Under the pieces are notes generated by a model. That model made no database searches and was not told where the DNA came from. It was given only the letters and a program-made list of their open reading frames with translations. From Neomegalonema perideroedes DSM 15528 (GTDB lineage Bacteria; Pseudomonadota; Alphaproteobacteria; Rhodobacterales; Rhodobacteraceae), in contig NZ_KB893665.1 of assembly GCF_000374145.1 (NCBI RefSeq), positions 24,920 through 88,919 of the forward strand: a stretch of DNA of 64,000 nucleotides. The letters are read 5' to 3'. Every line of letters begins with the position of its first letter. Within the stretch, counting starts at the first letter, position 1. The position numbers and the translations under genes are program-made. Of the stretch, positions 28,615-37,547 are shown in pieces.

Positions 28615-30252
28615 TTGTCGCCAGATCCGATCATCCGTTCGCCCTCGGCCTACGGCTATTCCATGCTCATCAAGCGGATTCTCGAAACCGGACTCCGCCG
28701 CGCCCCCAATCAGACCGTGACCTATGGCGAGAAGCGCCTGACCTATCGCGAGCTTGAGGCCCGCGTGAAGCGGCTCGCCTCGGGCCTGAGCGGACTCGGC
28801 GTGGAGCCCGGCGACACGGTCGCGGTGATGGACTGGGACAGCAACCGCTATCTCGAAGCCTTCTTCGCGGTTCCGATGATGGGCGCGGTCCTGCATACGG
28901 TGAACATCCGTCTTTCGCCGGAGCAGATCCTCTATACGATCAATCACGCCGTGGACGACGTGATTCTCGTCAACGTCGAATTCCTGCCCGTTCTCGAACA
29001 GATTTGGGATCGGGTGGAGCGCAAGCCCAAGCTCGTCCTGCTGCGCGAGGACGCCGCGACCCCGGCGACCTCCCTGCCTCTGGCGACCGATTACGAAAGC
29101 CTGCTCGCCGGAGCCGCGCCGGATTTCGTCTTCCCCGATCTCAATGAAGACGCCCGCGCCACCACCTTCTACACCACCGGCACGACGGGCCTGCCCAAGG
29201 GCGTTTATTTCAGCCATCGGCAGCTTGTGGCCCATACGCTGGGCGTGGGCGGCGAGATCTCCTGCGGGGCTCATGGCCGCTTCGACGCCGACGACGTGTA
29301 TATGCCCATCACGCCGATGTTCCACGTCCACGCCTGGGGCTTCCCCTATATCGCCACCATGCTCGGCGCGCGTCAGGTCTATCCGGGGCGCGTGCTGCCG
29401 GAGAAGCTGCTGAACCTGATCGAGACGGAGAAGGTCACCTTCACCCATGGCGTCCCGACCATCCTGAACATGATGCTGGCGCATCCCCGCGCGGCGAGCG
29501 TCGATCTTTCGCGGCTGAAGATGATCATCGGCGGGGCCTCTCTGCCGCAGAGCTTGGCGAAGGAGGCTCTGGAGCGCGGGATCGACGTCTTCACCGGCTA
29601 CGGCATGTCGGAGACCTGCCCCATCCTCACCCTCAGCCGTCTCAAGCCCGAGTGGATGGACTGGGATCTCGACCGTCAGGCGGAGATCCGCTGCAAGACG
29701 GGGCGTCCGGTGCGTCTGGCGGATCTGCGGATCGTGGACGATGAAATGAACGACCTGCCGCATGACGGAGTCTCGCAGGGCGAGATCGTCGTGCGGGCGC
29801 CTTGGCTGACGCAGGGCTATCTGCATGATCCGGAGAATTCGGAGAAGCTTTGGACGGGCGGCTGGCTCCACACCGGCGACATCGGCGTCATCGACGAACA
29901 TGGCTATGTGAAGGTCACCGACCGCCTGAAGGACGTCATCAAGACCGGCGGCGAATGGATCTCCTCGCTGGACGTCGAGGACATCCTGCTGAAATCCGGC
30001 AAGCTGGCCGAGGCGGCGGTGATCGGGGTGCCGGATCCCAAATGGACCGAGCGGCCCTTGGCGGTGGTGGTGGCGAAATCCGGCGCCGAGGTCTCGGAGG
30101 CGGATCTGAAGGCCCATCTTCTCGGCTTCGCGGAGCGCGGATTGATCTCGCGCTACGCCGCGCCGGACCGCATCGTCTTCGTGGAGGAATTGCCCAAAAC
30201 CAGCGTAGGCAAGCTGGATAAGAAGCTCATGCGCGCCACCTACGGCGCTTAG
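28615..30252 (+). CDS. Acyl-CoA ligase (AMP-forming, AlkK-like fatty acid CoA ligase)
   Basis: A 545-residue ANL-superfamily enzyme that activates a carboxylic acid to its CoA thioester. Motifs are TTFYTTGTTGLPKGVYFSH (phosphate loop), GYGMSET, the hinge DRLKDVIKTGGEWIS, and the catalytic lysine in PKTSVGKLDKKL. I chose TTG 28615 because GGGAGGA precedes it by six bases and it gives LSPDPIIRSPSAYGYSML, the family-typical start; an upstream ATG at 28570 lacks a ribosome site. Medium-chain fatty acids are the likely substrate class, but this is not certain. The TAG stop is supplied by repeat copy 2. Confidence 0.9.
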   Translation: MSPDPIIRSPSAYGYSMLIKRILETGLRRAPNQTVTYGEKRLTYRELEARVKRLASGLSGLGVEPGDTVAVMDWDSNRYLEAFFAVPMMGAVLHTVNIRLSPEQILYTINHAVDDVILVNVEFLPVLEQIWDRVERKPKLVLLREDAATPATSLPLATDYESLLAGAAPDFVFPDLNEDARATTFYTTGTTGLPKGVYFSHRQLVAHTLGVGGEISCGAHGRFDADDVYMPITPMFHVHAWGFPYIATMLGARQVYPGRVLPEKLLNLIETEKVTFTHGVPTILNMMLAHPRAASVDLSRLKMIIGGASLPQSLAKEALERGIDVFTGYGMSETCPILTLSRLKPEWMDWDLDRQAEIRCKTGRPVRLADLRIVDDEMNDLPHDGVSQGEIVVRAPWLTQGYLHDPENSEKLWTGGWLHTGDIGVIDEHGYVKVTDRLKDVIKTGGEWISSLDVEDILLKSGKLAEAAVIGVPDPKWTERPLAVVVAKSGAEVSEADLKAHLLGFAERGLISRYAAPDRIVFVEELPKTSVGKLDKKLMRATYGA

Positions 30253-30352
30253 AGCGTTTTCCGACCGAATTGGGTCGTTCAAACGCTCCAAGTCTTTATT
30301 TTGTCGCGCTTTCGCGACGCGAAGCTTGGTCAGCTTCGCTGGAAAGCGCTCT
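30251..30352 (+). repeat. 102-bp palindromic intergenic element, copy 2
   Basis: From AGAGCGTTTTCC to GGAAAGCGCTCT, the same length as copy 1 and with the same left half (CCGACC...TTGGGTCGTTCAAACGCTCCAA). The right hairpin keeps GCGCTTTCGCGACGCGAAGC. It lies between convergent genes and again provides both TAG stops: the ligase stop at 30250-30252 and the minus-strand stop at 30351-30353. Compensating changes (CTTTCG with GGAAAG) suggest the stem is conserved. Confidence 0.85.
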
Positions 30353-30872
30353 AAAGCCCGCCTCCGGACGACGAATCGCTCGGGGGCGCCCTCATCGCCG
30401 CAAGCGGCGAATTGAAGACGCCCTCGAAATAGGTCTGAACGGGACGCTCCTTATAAAAGGCCCGGAAGGCGCGCACGGCCTCCTGCTCCGGCAGCCAGGC
30501 GCAGATCGCCCGGCGGAACTTCCAAGATTTCGCCGCCTTGGGCGCCCGCGAGAGCCAATGCAGATTCGGACGGCCGCGCCCATGCCAGGGGACCAGCGCG
30601 CGTCCGGAAGGCAGCGGATTGCGGGACATGACCGCGAGGAACTGATCCAGCTCCTGAGGCGTGGCGAAATACAGATCCACATCCGCGAAATTCACCTCCA
30701 GCAAAGCCCAGTGCCTGCGCTGCGTCGCGAAGGGATGCGGAATGGAGCGCGGCCTGCGGATTTGTCCTCCGGGAGTGGTCTCGCGGATCCAGCCGACGCG
30801 CCGCCAGCCCGCCCAAGGGCTGATCGGCGTCTCGGGAAAATCCTCATGCCAGGAAAGCCGCGCCGTCTTCAT
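30351..30872 (-). CDS. Conserved-looking hypothetical protein, 173 residues
   Basis: I do not recognise the family. The protein is rich in tryptophan and arginine (WHEDFP, WAGWRRVGWIRE, HWALLEVNFADVDLYFATPQELDQFLAVM), has no signal peptide or membrane helix, and ends in a serine/glycine-rich tail. It reads like a small cytoplasmic globular protein. It is convergent with the acyl-CoA ligase across repeat copy 2, which provides its stop, and codirectional with xylG downstream (79 bases apart). ATG 30872 follows a modest GGCGGGATC. Coding is supported by amino-acid composition and frame, not by recognised homologues. Confidence 0.65.
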   Translation of the reverse strand: MKTARLSWHEDFPETPISPWAGWRRVGWIRETTPGGQIRRPRSIPHPFATQRRHWALLEVNFADVDLYFATPQELDQFLAVMSRNPLPSGRALVPWHGRGRPNLHWLSRAPKAAKSWKFRRAICAWLPEQEAVRAFRAFYKERPVQTYFEGVFNSPLAAMRAPPSDSSSGGGL

Positions 30873-30951
30873 GATCCCGCCTCCGCCGGAGCGGCAGGAT
30901 AGCCCATGGAGGGCCCGGCTTCAAACCGCCGCGCCCTCCCTTCTCCGAGGC

Positions 30952-31737
30952 TCAGGCCGCGCCGGGGCCGGGCGTGGCGCCGGGCGGGCATTTCCCGAGG
31001 ATGATCATCCCCAGAACCTCGTCTTTGGTGAGGTTCTCCACCCGCCCCGTGCCGACGACCTGACCATTCTTCATCACCGTCACGCGGTCGGCGAGGTGGA
31101 AGACGTCGTGAATGTCGTGGCTGATGAGGAAGACGCCGATGCCCTCGCTTTTGAGCTGTTTGATCAGCTCGCCGACCTGCGCCGTCTCCTGCGGCCCGAG
31201 GGCCGCCGTGGGCTCGTCCATGATGAGGATCCGCGCGTTGAAGAGGATCGCCCGCGCGATGGCCACCGATTGCCTCTGGCCGCCCGAGAGCGCCTTGACC
31301 GGATCCTTGAAGCGCTGGAAGCGCGGATTCAGCCGCCCCATGACCTCGCGGGCCTTGGCCTCCATGGCGCCGTCGTCCAGCGTGCCCCAAGGGGTCAGCA
31401 ATTCGCGCCCGAGATAGAGATTCGCCGCCGCGTCCACGTTGTCCGCGAGGGCGAGCGTCTGATAAATCGTCTCGATTCCATAGGCTTTGGCGTCGCGGGG
31501 ATTATGGATCGCGGCCTCTTCGCCCCGGATGCGGATCACGCCGGAATCGCGGCGATAGGCGCCCGAGAGGATCTTGATCAGCGTGGATTTCCCCGCGCCG
31601 TTATGCCCGAGCAGGGCCACCACCTCGCCGGGATAAAGATCCACGGAAGCGCGCTCCACGGCGTGGACGCCGCCGAAGGAGATCGAAATCTCCTCCATCT
31701 CGACGAGCGGAGTCTGGTCTTTCACATGAGCGTTCAT
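30952..31737 (-). CDS. xylG: Xylose-type ABC transporter ATP-binding protein (single nucleotide-binding domain)
   Basis: A 261-residue ATPase of the CUT2 (ribose/xylose) class with one ATP domain, not the duplicated form of RbsA. It has Walker [10 protein letters not shown], signature [15 protein letters not shown], Walker [13 protein letters not shown] and H-loop LISHD. ATG 31737 follows GGGAGGAGCC. It lies 13 bases after the xylH stop. With the xylose-binding protein XylF encoded upstream, the system most likely imports D-xylose; the naming follows that partner. Confidence 0.88.
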   Translation of the reverse strand: MNAHVKDQTPLVEMEEISISFGGVHAVERASVDLYPGEVVALLGHNGAGKSTLIKILSGAYRRDSGVIRIRGEEAAIHNPRDAKAYGIETIYQTLALADNVDAAANLYLGRELLTPWGTLDDGAMEAKAREVMGRLNPRFQRFKDPVKALSGGQRQSVAIARAILFNARILIMDEPTAALGPQETAQVGELIKQLKSEGIGVFLISHDIHDVFHLADRVTVMKNGQVVGTGRVENLTKDEVLGMIILGKCPPGATPGPGAA

Positions 31738-31750
31738 GACGGCTCCTCCC

Positions 31751-33061
31751 TCAGCCCGCGCGGCGCTTATAAAGCGTGTCCAGCCAGACCGCCGCCACCA
31801 GAACCAGACCCACGACCACGTTCTGCAAAGGCGCGTCCAGCCCAAGCAGGATCATCCCCGAAGACAAGGACTGCATGAGCAAAGCCCCCAGCAAAGCGCC
31901 CGCGATGGTGCCCGCGCCGCCCGCCAGCGAAGTGCCGCCGATCACCGCCGCGGCGATGGTCAGAAGCTCGTCGAGGGTGCCTTGCGAATTGGTCGCCGAT
32001 TGCAGACGCGCCGAGGCCACCGCTCCGGCTATGGCGCAGAGCACGCCCATGATGATGAAGATCTTCATCGTCACCCAGCGCGTGTTGACGCCCGCCAGCT
32101 CCGCCGCCTCGGGATTGCCGCCGATGGCGTAGACGTAGCGTCCGAAGCGGGTGCGCCGCGCCACGAAGGTCATGATCACGCCCGCCGCCAGAGCGATCAG
32201 CACCGGAATCGCGATTCCATGCGAGATCTGCAAGCCGCCTTCGGGGATCGTCACGTTATTGGCCGCCGCCCATTGGCGCACGGTTCCGGCGGGCCAGTAA
32301 TAGGCGTTGGCCACCGCCGCCGCGCCCAGAATCGCCCCGCAGCCGAGCGCCGCCATCAGAGCCTCGGCCCAGACGGGGCGCGTGGGGAAGCCGAAACGCC
32401 GCCTCCGGCGCCGGGAGCCGGCCTGAAGCAGCAAAATCGCGGCGCAGGCGAGCAGCGCCAAAACCCAGCTCGCCGTGTCGCCTATCGCGCCGCGCGGACC
32501 GCCGCCCATGAGGATGAAGCGCGAATCCAGCGGCGAGACGGTTTGTCCCGAGGTCACCCACCAGGCCGCCCCGCGCCAGACGAGCAGGCCGCCCAGAGTC
32601 ACGATGAAGGCCGGAATGCTCAGATAGGCGATGAGGAAGCCTTGCAGCCCCCCGACCAGCGCCCCGAGCAGCACCCCCGCCATCAGCGTGAGGAGCCAGA
32701 TCGCCGGATGTCCGAAGCCGAGGATCTCCGGCAGATAGCGCGCCTGCGCCACGCCCATGACCATGGCCAGAAAGCCGTGCAGCGAGCCCACCGACAAATC
32801 GATGTTGCGCGTGACGATGACCAGCACCATGCCCGTGGCCAGAATCGCCACGGAAGCCGACTGCACCGACAGATTCCAGAGATTGCGCGCCGTCAGAAAA
32901 CGTCCGCCGGATAAAAGGTCGAAGCCGATCCAGATGATCAGCAAAGCGGCGATCATGCCGAGAAAGCGCGTGTCGATCTCCGTGGCTTTGAAGAAGCGCG
33001 CCGCCGGGCTCAATCGGGAGGCGCTTGGACGATCCGCCCCCCGACCTTCTGCCTGATCCAT
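31751..33061 (-). CDS. xylH: Xylose-type ABC transporter permease
   Basis: A 436-residue membrane protein with about ten hydrophobic segments, longer than RbsC (about 320) as is usual for XylH. It contains [18 protein letters not shown], the family signature near helix 2, and late [17 protein letters not shown] and [22 protein letters not shown] 33061 was chosen because AGGGGAGGATGGG precedes it and the upstream extension is arginine-rich non-protein. A hairpin terminator stands between it and xylF. Confidence 0.9.
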   Translation of the reverse strand: MDQAEGRGADRPSASRLSPAARFFKATEIDTRFLGMIAALLIIWIGFDLLSGGRFLTARNLWNLSVQSASVAILATGMVLVIVTRNIDLSVGSLHGFLAMVMGVAQARYLPEILGFGHPAIWLLTLMAGVLLGALVGGLQGFLIAYLSIPAFIVTLGGLLVWRGAAWWVTSGQTVSPLDSRFILMGGGPRGAIGDTASWVLALLACAAILLLQAGSRRRRRRFGFPTRPVWAEALMAALGCGAILGAAAVANAYYWPAGTVRQWAAANNVTIPEGGLQISHGIAIPVLIALAAGVIMTFVARRTRFGRYVYAIGGNPEAAELAGVNTRWVTMKIFIIMGVLCAIAGAVASARLQSATNSQGTLDELLTIAAAVIGGTSLAGGAGTIAGALLGALLMQSLSSGMILLGLDAPLQNVVVGLVLVAAVWLDTLYKRRAG

Positions 33062-33203
33062 CCCATCCTCCCCTAGAGCGCAATCCGAAAAATTCGCAAG
33101 ATGTTTTGGGTGAACTGCGCGGCCAAATAAAATCCGGAGCGTCTGAAAGCTCCCGGATGAACGGAAAACGCGCCGTCTGCGCGCTCCGTCGCGTTTCGAT
33201 TTG

Positions 33204-33234
33204 AAAACGGCCGGATCTTGAGCAGATCCGGCCG
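33204..33234 (-). terminator. Hairpin with U-tract between xylF and xylH (likely attenuator)
   Basis: A perfect 11-base stem, CGGCCGGATCT at 33208-33218 with AGATCCGGCCG at 33224-33234, loop of 5. On the minus strand it is followed by TTTT (33207-33204). It is 33 bases after the xylF stop. Partial termination here would make more binding protein than permease and ATPase, a common arrangement in sugar ABC operons. Confidence 0.75.
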
Positions 33235-33266
33235 CGCGTCTCACATCCAGAAGGCCGAACCGGAGA

Positions 33267-34307
33267 TCAGTCGCAGGCGGGAGCGGTCCCGGCGGGCACG
33301 CCCTGACAGACCACCTCTTTGCTCACCCATCCGGCGCCGATGATGTCGCCGAGATTCTCGCGGGTGATCGCCACGGGCTTGAGGAAGATCGAATTCAGCT
33401 CGACGCCCGCCGCGCCGCCGCTGAACTTCACCGCATTGGGCACCGCGTCGAGGGCGGTTCCGTCGGCGAGCCGAACGGCGATCTCCGCCGCCGCCTTGCC
33501 GAGGTCGCGCGAGTCCTTCCAGATCGAAACCGTCTGAGTTCCGAGCGCCACGCGGTTCAGAGCCGCATGGTCGGCGTCTTGTCCCGAGACCGGAACCGAG
33601 CCCGCCAGACCCTGAGCCTGAAGCGCCGCCACCACGCCGCCGGCGGTGCCGTCGTTGGCGGCGACCACGGCGTCGACCTTATTGTCGTTGGCGGTCAGGA
33701 ACTGCTCCATGTTGCGCTGAGCGTTGGCGGGCAGCCAGCCGTCGGTGTAGGCCTCGCCGACGTTCTTGATATGCCCGGCCGCGATGGATTCGCCGAGCAC
33801 GTCCATCGCGCCCGCGAAGAGGAAATCGGCGTTCGGATCGGTGGAGCTGCCCTTGATGAAGACGTAATTGCCGGTCGCCGCATGTTTGAACACGCCGCGC
33901 GCCTGCATCCGGCCCACTTCGCGATTGTCGAAGGTGATGTAGAAGGCTTCCGGATGCTCGATCAGGCGGTCGTAGGCCACGACCGGCACGCCCTCGGCGA
34001 CGGCTTTCTCGACCGCCGGAATGATGGCGCTCGAATCCTGCGCGAGGATGATCAGCGCGTTCGCGCCCTGAGCGATCAGCGCCTCGACGTCGGTGAGCTG
34101 CTTGCCCGGCTGAGACTGGGCGTCGGCGGAGATGTAGGTGTCTCCGGCGGCTTCGACGGCGGCCTTGATGGCGGCTTCGTCGGTCTTCCAGCGCTCTTCC
34201 TGGAAGTTGGACCAGGAGACGCCGATGGTCTTGCCCGCCGCGAGGGCCGGAGCGGCGAAGGAAAGGGCGAGGACGGCGCCCGCAAGGGCGGTGGCGGTTT
34301 TTCTCAT
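33267..34307 (-). CDS. xylF: D-xylose-binding periplasmic protein
   Basis: A 346-residue secreted binding protein: signal peptide [20 protein letters not shown] with cleavage near ALA-AG, then [17 protein letters not shown] and [19 protein letters not shown] followed by [19 protein letters not shown], strings that are typical of XylF. It delivers xylose to XylHG. It is the first gene of the minus-strand operon and divergent from the ROK regulator. GGGAGGAAGATTTCGTC precedes ATG 34307. Confidence 0.92.
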   Translation of the reverse strand: MRKTATALAGAVLALSFAAPALAAGKTIGVSWSNFQEERWKTDEAAIKAAVEAAGDTYISADAQSQPGKQLTDVEALIAQGANALIILAQDSSAIIPAVEKAVAEGVPVVAYDRLIEHPEAFYITFDNREVGRMQARGVFKHAATGNYVFIKGSSTDPNADFLFAGAMDVLGESIAAGHIKNVGEAYTDGWLPANAQRNMEQFLTANDNKVDAVVAANDGTAGGVVAALQAQGLAGSVPVSGQDADHAALNRVALGTQTVSIWKDSRDLGKAAAEIAVRLADGTALDAVPNAVKFSGGAAGVELNSIFLKPVAITRENLGDIIGAGWVSKEVVCQGVPAGTAPACD

Positions 34308-34472
34308 GACGAAATCTTCCTCCCGGCGCCGACAGGCGCTTGCGTTTCCCCGAAGCCCCGCGCGCCCTTCAGGCGGCGTCGGCTTCATCTCGTCCTCTTT
34401 TCTTCGAGGCTCGAAATAAAGAGTGACGGCAAAAGGAATTCCTGTCAATCTCGAAATCGGGATTGGCGAACA

Positions 34473-34487
34473 TATTGCTTTGCAATA
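34473..34487. promoter_or_regulatory. Palindromic operator candidate between xylF and ROK regulator
   Basis: TATTGC-TTT-GCAATA, a perfect 6-base inverted repeat with a three-base centre, in the divergent 240-base AT-rich gap. Position and symmetry suit binding of the adjacent ROK/XylR-type repressor, but the protein-site link is inference. Confidence 0.45.
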
Positions 34488-34547
34488 AGAAATTCGCACC
34501 GCAACATGACAGCGGCCACGCAGGAGGGCCAATATGGAGGATCGGAT

Positions 34548-35771
34548 TTGGCGCTCCGCAAAGTCGCGCGTCCGGATGATCTGCGCCGCCAGAACCGCGG
34601 CCTGATCCTCGCCGCCCTGCGGCGCGAGGGCGGGCTTTCACGCACGGAGCTCGCGGCGCGCACGAGGCTCAGCCCGGCCAGCGTCTCGACCATCTCGGCG
34701 GCGCTGCTGGCGGAGGGAATCCTTGAGGAGGAGGCGCCGGGCTCCGCCCTGAAGCGCGGACGTCCGCAGGTGGCGCTGCGGCCCGATCCCCGGGCGGGGA
34801 CGGCGGTCGTCCTCTCGGTGACGCTGAATCAGATTCTGGCCCGACGCATCGATTACGCCGGACGCCCCGTCGCCGAGGCCGCGCGGCGCTTCGACAGTCT
34901 GGCCGCGCCGCCCGGCGCTCTGCTGGAGGCGACGGCCGACGCCATCCGCGAGACTCTGGCGCAGGCTCCGGAGGCGCGGCCTCCGCTTCGGATCTCCCTC
35001 GGCGTGCAGGGCGTGACCGACGCCGCAGGGACGCGCATGATCTGGTCTCCGGTCACGCATGAGCGCGACATTCCTTTCGCCGCCCGTCTGGAGTCCGAAT
35101 TCGCCGCGCCGGTCTTCGTGGCCAACGACTGCGCCGCCATCGTGCAGGGGCTCCGCAACCGCGAGCCGCAGCGCTACGGCGGAGATTTCGCCGCGATTCT
35201 GCTTTCGCACGGCGTGGGAATGGGGCTGCATCTGCAAGGCGCGCCTTTCCTCGGCGCCCGCAGTTCGGCGATGGAGTTCGGGCATATGGTCTATCAGCCG
35301 GAGGGGGCGCTCTGCCGCTGCGGCGGACGGGGCTGCGTCGAGGCCTATGCGGGGAGCTACGCCATTTTGCGCCGCGCGCGGGGATTCTCCGATCAGACGC
35401 CGCCCGAATCCGGCGAGGATCATGAAGCCGAGGCGCCTTTGGCGGCTCTGGCCCGCGCCGGGCCGGGGCCGGAGCGCGAGGCCTTCAAGGCGGCGGGACG
35501 CGCTATAGGCTACGGCCTGCGCAATCTCTTCACTTTGCTCGATCCGACTCCGGTGGCTCTGGTGGGGGCGGGCTCTTTGGCCTTCGACCTGATGGAGCCG
35601 GAGATCCGCAAGGCTCTGGCGGGCGCGACGGGGCTCGCGGGCGGACTGGCGGCGGAGGGCTTCGAATTCCGGCTTCATCCCGACGAATTCAGCCTGATCC
35701 TCGAAGGCGGAGCCGCCGCCGCTCTGCGCGCGCTGGACGAAGCCGCCTCAGGCGAGCGCGCCGGGGCTTAG
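34548..35771 (+). CDS. ROK-family transcriptional repressor (XylR-like)
   Basis: A 407-residue regulator with an N-terminal winged helix ([40 protein letters not shown]) and a C-terminal ROK sugar-kinase-like domain. The ROK zinc motif [10 protein letters not shown] is intact and preceded by [12 protein letters not shown]. It lies divergent from xylFHG and probably represses it without xylose. The start is uncertain: TTG 34548 has GGAGGATCGGAT before it and is preferred; ATG 34506 would add 14 residues without a clear ribosome site. The TAG stop is part of repeat copy 3. Confidence 0.88.
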   Translation: MALRKVARPDDLRRQNRGLILAALRREGGLSRTELAARTRLSPASVSTISAALLAEGILEEEAPGSALKRGRPQVALRPDPRAGTAVVLSVTLNQILARRIDYAGRPVAEAARRFDSLAAPPGALLEATADAIRETLAQAPEARPPLRISLGVQGVTDAAGTRMIWSPVTHERDIPFAARLESEFAAPVFVANDCAAIVQGLRNREPQRYGGDFAAILLSHGVGMGLHLQGAPFLGARSSAMEFGHMVYQPEGALCRCGGRGCVEAYAGSYAILRRARGFSDQTPPESGEDHEAEAPLAALARAGPGPEREAFKAAGRAIGYGLRNLFTLLDPTPVALVGAGSLAFDLMEPEIRKALAGATGLAGGLAAEGFEFRLHPDEFSLILEGGAAAALRALDEAASGERAGA

Positions 35772-35871
35772 AGCTTTCGCCGGGCGATCGAAGATCGATC
35801 AAGCGCCGCAAGATTTCGTTGGTCGCGTTTTCACGACGCGAAGCCGTTTCGGCTTCACTGGAAAACGCTCT
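35770..35871 (+). repeat. 102-bp palindromic intergenic element, copy 3
   Basis: From AGAGCTTTCGCC to GGAAAACGCTCT, again 102 bases. The right half GGTCGCGTTTTCACGACGCG with GAAGCCGTTTCGGCTTC is nearly identical to copy 1; the left half is diverged. Its left end supplies the stop of the ROK gene (35769-35771). Here the downstream neighbour is codirectional (35928) and is not terminated by it. Confidence 0.8.
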
Positions 35872-35927
35872 GGCCTTGAGCGGGCGGAGCATGAGAGGAA
35901 GGAGCCGCCCCAGCCTCCGGAGACCGC

Positions 35928-36428
35928 ATGACCCTTCTTCCGATCCTGAGATTCCCGCATCCGGGCTTGCGCCTGCCCGCCGCGCCCGTGGTCGCCTTCG
36001 ACGCCGCATTGCGCCGCCTCGCCGAGGATCTGACGGAGACTCTGCGCGCCGCGCCGGGGGTGGGGATCACGGCGCCGCATGTCGGGATTCCGCAGCGGCT
36101 GGTGGTTCTGGATCTTGCTCCGGAGCGCGGGCCGGAAGTCTTCGTCAATCCGGAGATCCTGTGGTTCTCCGAAGAGAAGATCCGCCATGCGGAGGGCAGC
36201 CTCTCCATGCCCGGCGTCACGGAGGAATTGGAGCGTCCCGCCCGGATTCGTCTGCGCTGGCGGGATCTCAACGGCCTCGAACGAACCGAGGAGGCGGAGG
36301 GATTCCGCGCTATCTGCCATCAGCATGAAATCGACCAATTGGACGGAATCTTCTGGATTCAGCGGCTCTCCAAACTCCGCCGCGACCGGCTGGTCAAGAA
36401 ATATGAGAAGCTGCGCCGGACGGCCTGA
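35928..36428 (+). CDS. Peptide deformylase homologue with altered metal site
   Basis: A 166-residue protein of deformylase length and fold pattern. The three family motifs are recognisable but changed: GVGITAPHVG (44-53; usual Gln is His51), EGSLS (89-93; metal-ligand Cys is Ser91) and QHEIDQL (132-138; second metal His is Gln137). His133 and catalytic Glu134 remain. With one of three metal ligands as serine and another as glutamine, normal Fe/Zn deformylase activity is doubtful. Rhodobacterales often carry extra divergent def copies, so this may have a different role or be degenerating. A canonical def would be expected elsewhere. CCGGAGACCGC precedes ATG 35928. Confidence 0.85.
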   Translation: MTLLPILRFPHPGLRLPAAPVVAFDAALRRLAEDLTETLRAAPGVGITAPHVGIPQRLVVLDLAPERGPEVFVNPEILWFSEEKIRHAEGSLSMPGVTEELERPARIRLRWRDLNGLERTEEAEGFRAICHQHEIDQLDGIFWIQRLSKLRRDRLVKKYEKLRRTA

Positions 36429-36455
36429 TTCTCCGCCTGCACAGGGAGCCCCGCC

Positions 36456-37499
36456 ATGAAAGCCGCCCTTCTCCGCGCCATAGCGGAGCCGCTCAGCGTC
36501 GAAACCGTCGCCGATCCCGCCTGTCCGCCCGACGGCGTGACGGTCGAGGTGAGGGCCTGCGGGCTTTGCCGCTCGGATCACCACACCTGGAAGGGCGCCG
36601 AAGAGGGCCTGCCTCTGCCGCATGTCATGGGCCATGAATTCGCCGGCGTGGTGGCGGAGGTCGGGCCGGATTGCCGGAATTTCCGGCGCGGCGACCGCGT
36701 GACGGCGCCTTTCATCCTCGGCTGCGGCCAATGCGCCGATTGCCGCGCAGGCCATCCCACCATCTGCGCGACGCAAGACCTGATCGGCTTCACCCGCTGG
36801 GGCGCCTTCGCCGAGCGGCTGGCGGTTCCCCGGGCGGATTTCAACCTCGTGCGCCTGCCCGAGGCGGTGGGCTTCGTCGAGGCGGCGGGCATGGGCTGCC
36901 GCGTCACGACGGCTTGGCGGGGCCTGACCGACCGCGCGGATCTGCGTCCGGGCGAATGGCTGGCGGTGCATGGCTGCGGCGGAGTCGGGCTTTCGGCGAT
37001 TCTGCTGGCGAAGATCCTTGAGGCGCGGGTGATCGCCGTGGACGTCTCGGAGGGGGCGCTCGCCATGGCCCGCGAGATGGGCGCCGAGCAGGTTCTGAAC
37101 GCCTCGGAGATCGCGGACGTCGGGGCGGCGGTGCGGGATCTGACCGGCGGCGGCGCCCATGTCTCCCTCGACGCGCTCGGCGCGACCGAGACTTTCCTGA
37201 ATTCTCTGCGCTCTTTGCGCAAACTCGGGCGGCATGTGCAAATCGGCATGCCGGTGGGACGTCATGTGCGGGTGGAGCTTCCGCTTCTGGATCTGGTCTA
37301 CGCCCGGCAACTGACTCTGCACGGCATGCGCGGACTCGGAGCGGCGGGCTTCGCCTCTTTGCTGGATCTGGCGGCCTCGGGGCGGCTCGACCTCGCCGGA
37401 CTGGTCACGGAGCGCCTGCCGCTGGAGGGGCTCAGCGAGGCCCTCGCCCGCATGGACGCCGGACGCATGGTCGGAATCGCCGTGGTGGACCGCTTCTGA
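36456..37499 (+). CDS. Zinc-dependent alcohol dehydrogenase (MDR family)
   Basis: A 347-residue medium-chain dehydrogenase. The catalytic zinc site is CGLCRSDHHTWKG plus GHEFAGVV; the structural zinc cysteines are GCGQCADCRAGHPTIC; the nucleotide motif is GCGGVGLS (for GxGxxG). It lies 27 bases after the deformylase homologue, possibly cotranscribed. The substrate alcohol or aldehyde cannot be told from sequence. A long hairpin follows the stop. Confidence 0.88.
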   Translation: MKAALLRAIAEPLSVETVADPACPPDGVTVEVRACGLCRSDHHTWKGAEEGLPLPHVMGHEFAGVVAEVGPDCRNFRRGDRVTAPFILGCGQCADCRAGHPTICATQDLIGFTRWGAFAERLAVPRADFNLVRLPEAVGFVEAAGMGCRVTTAWRGLTDRADLRPGEWLAVHGCGGVGLSAILLAKILEARVIAVDVSEGALAMAREMGAEQVLNASEIADVGAAVRDLTGGGAHVSLDALGATETFLNSLRSLRKLGRHVQIGMPVGRHVRVELPLLDLVYARQLTLHGMRGLGAAGFASLLDLAASGRLDLAGLVTERLPLEGLSEALARMDAGRMVGIAVVDRF

Positions 37500-37505
37500 G
37501 CGGCG

Positions 37506-37536
37506 GGCGCCCGTCCTGAAGCTCAGGACGGGCGCC
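37506..37536. terminator. 14-bp hairpin between convergent genes
   Basis: A perfect inverted repeat, GGCGCCCGTCCTGA at 37506-37519 with TCAGGACGGGCGCC at 37523-37536, loop AGC. It sits between the convergent alcohol dehydrogenase and the flavin reductase genes and could terminate both. No long T-run follows on either strand, so intrinsic termination efficiency is uncertain. Confidence 0.65.
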
Positions 37537-37547
37537 GCGCCGAAAAT

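Noticed and set aside
33075..33200. Fifth copy of the 102-bp element in the xylF-xylH gap (AGAGCGCAATCC ... GGAAAACGCG)
   Set aside because: Only short end-like strings are shared; the internal hairpin half is absent. It may be a distant relative or a different element, but similarity is too weak to call.
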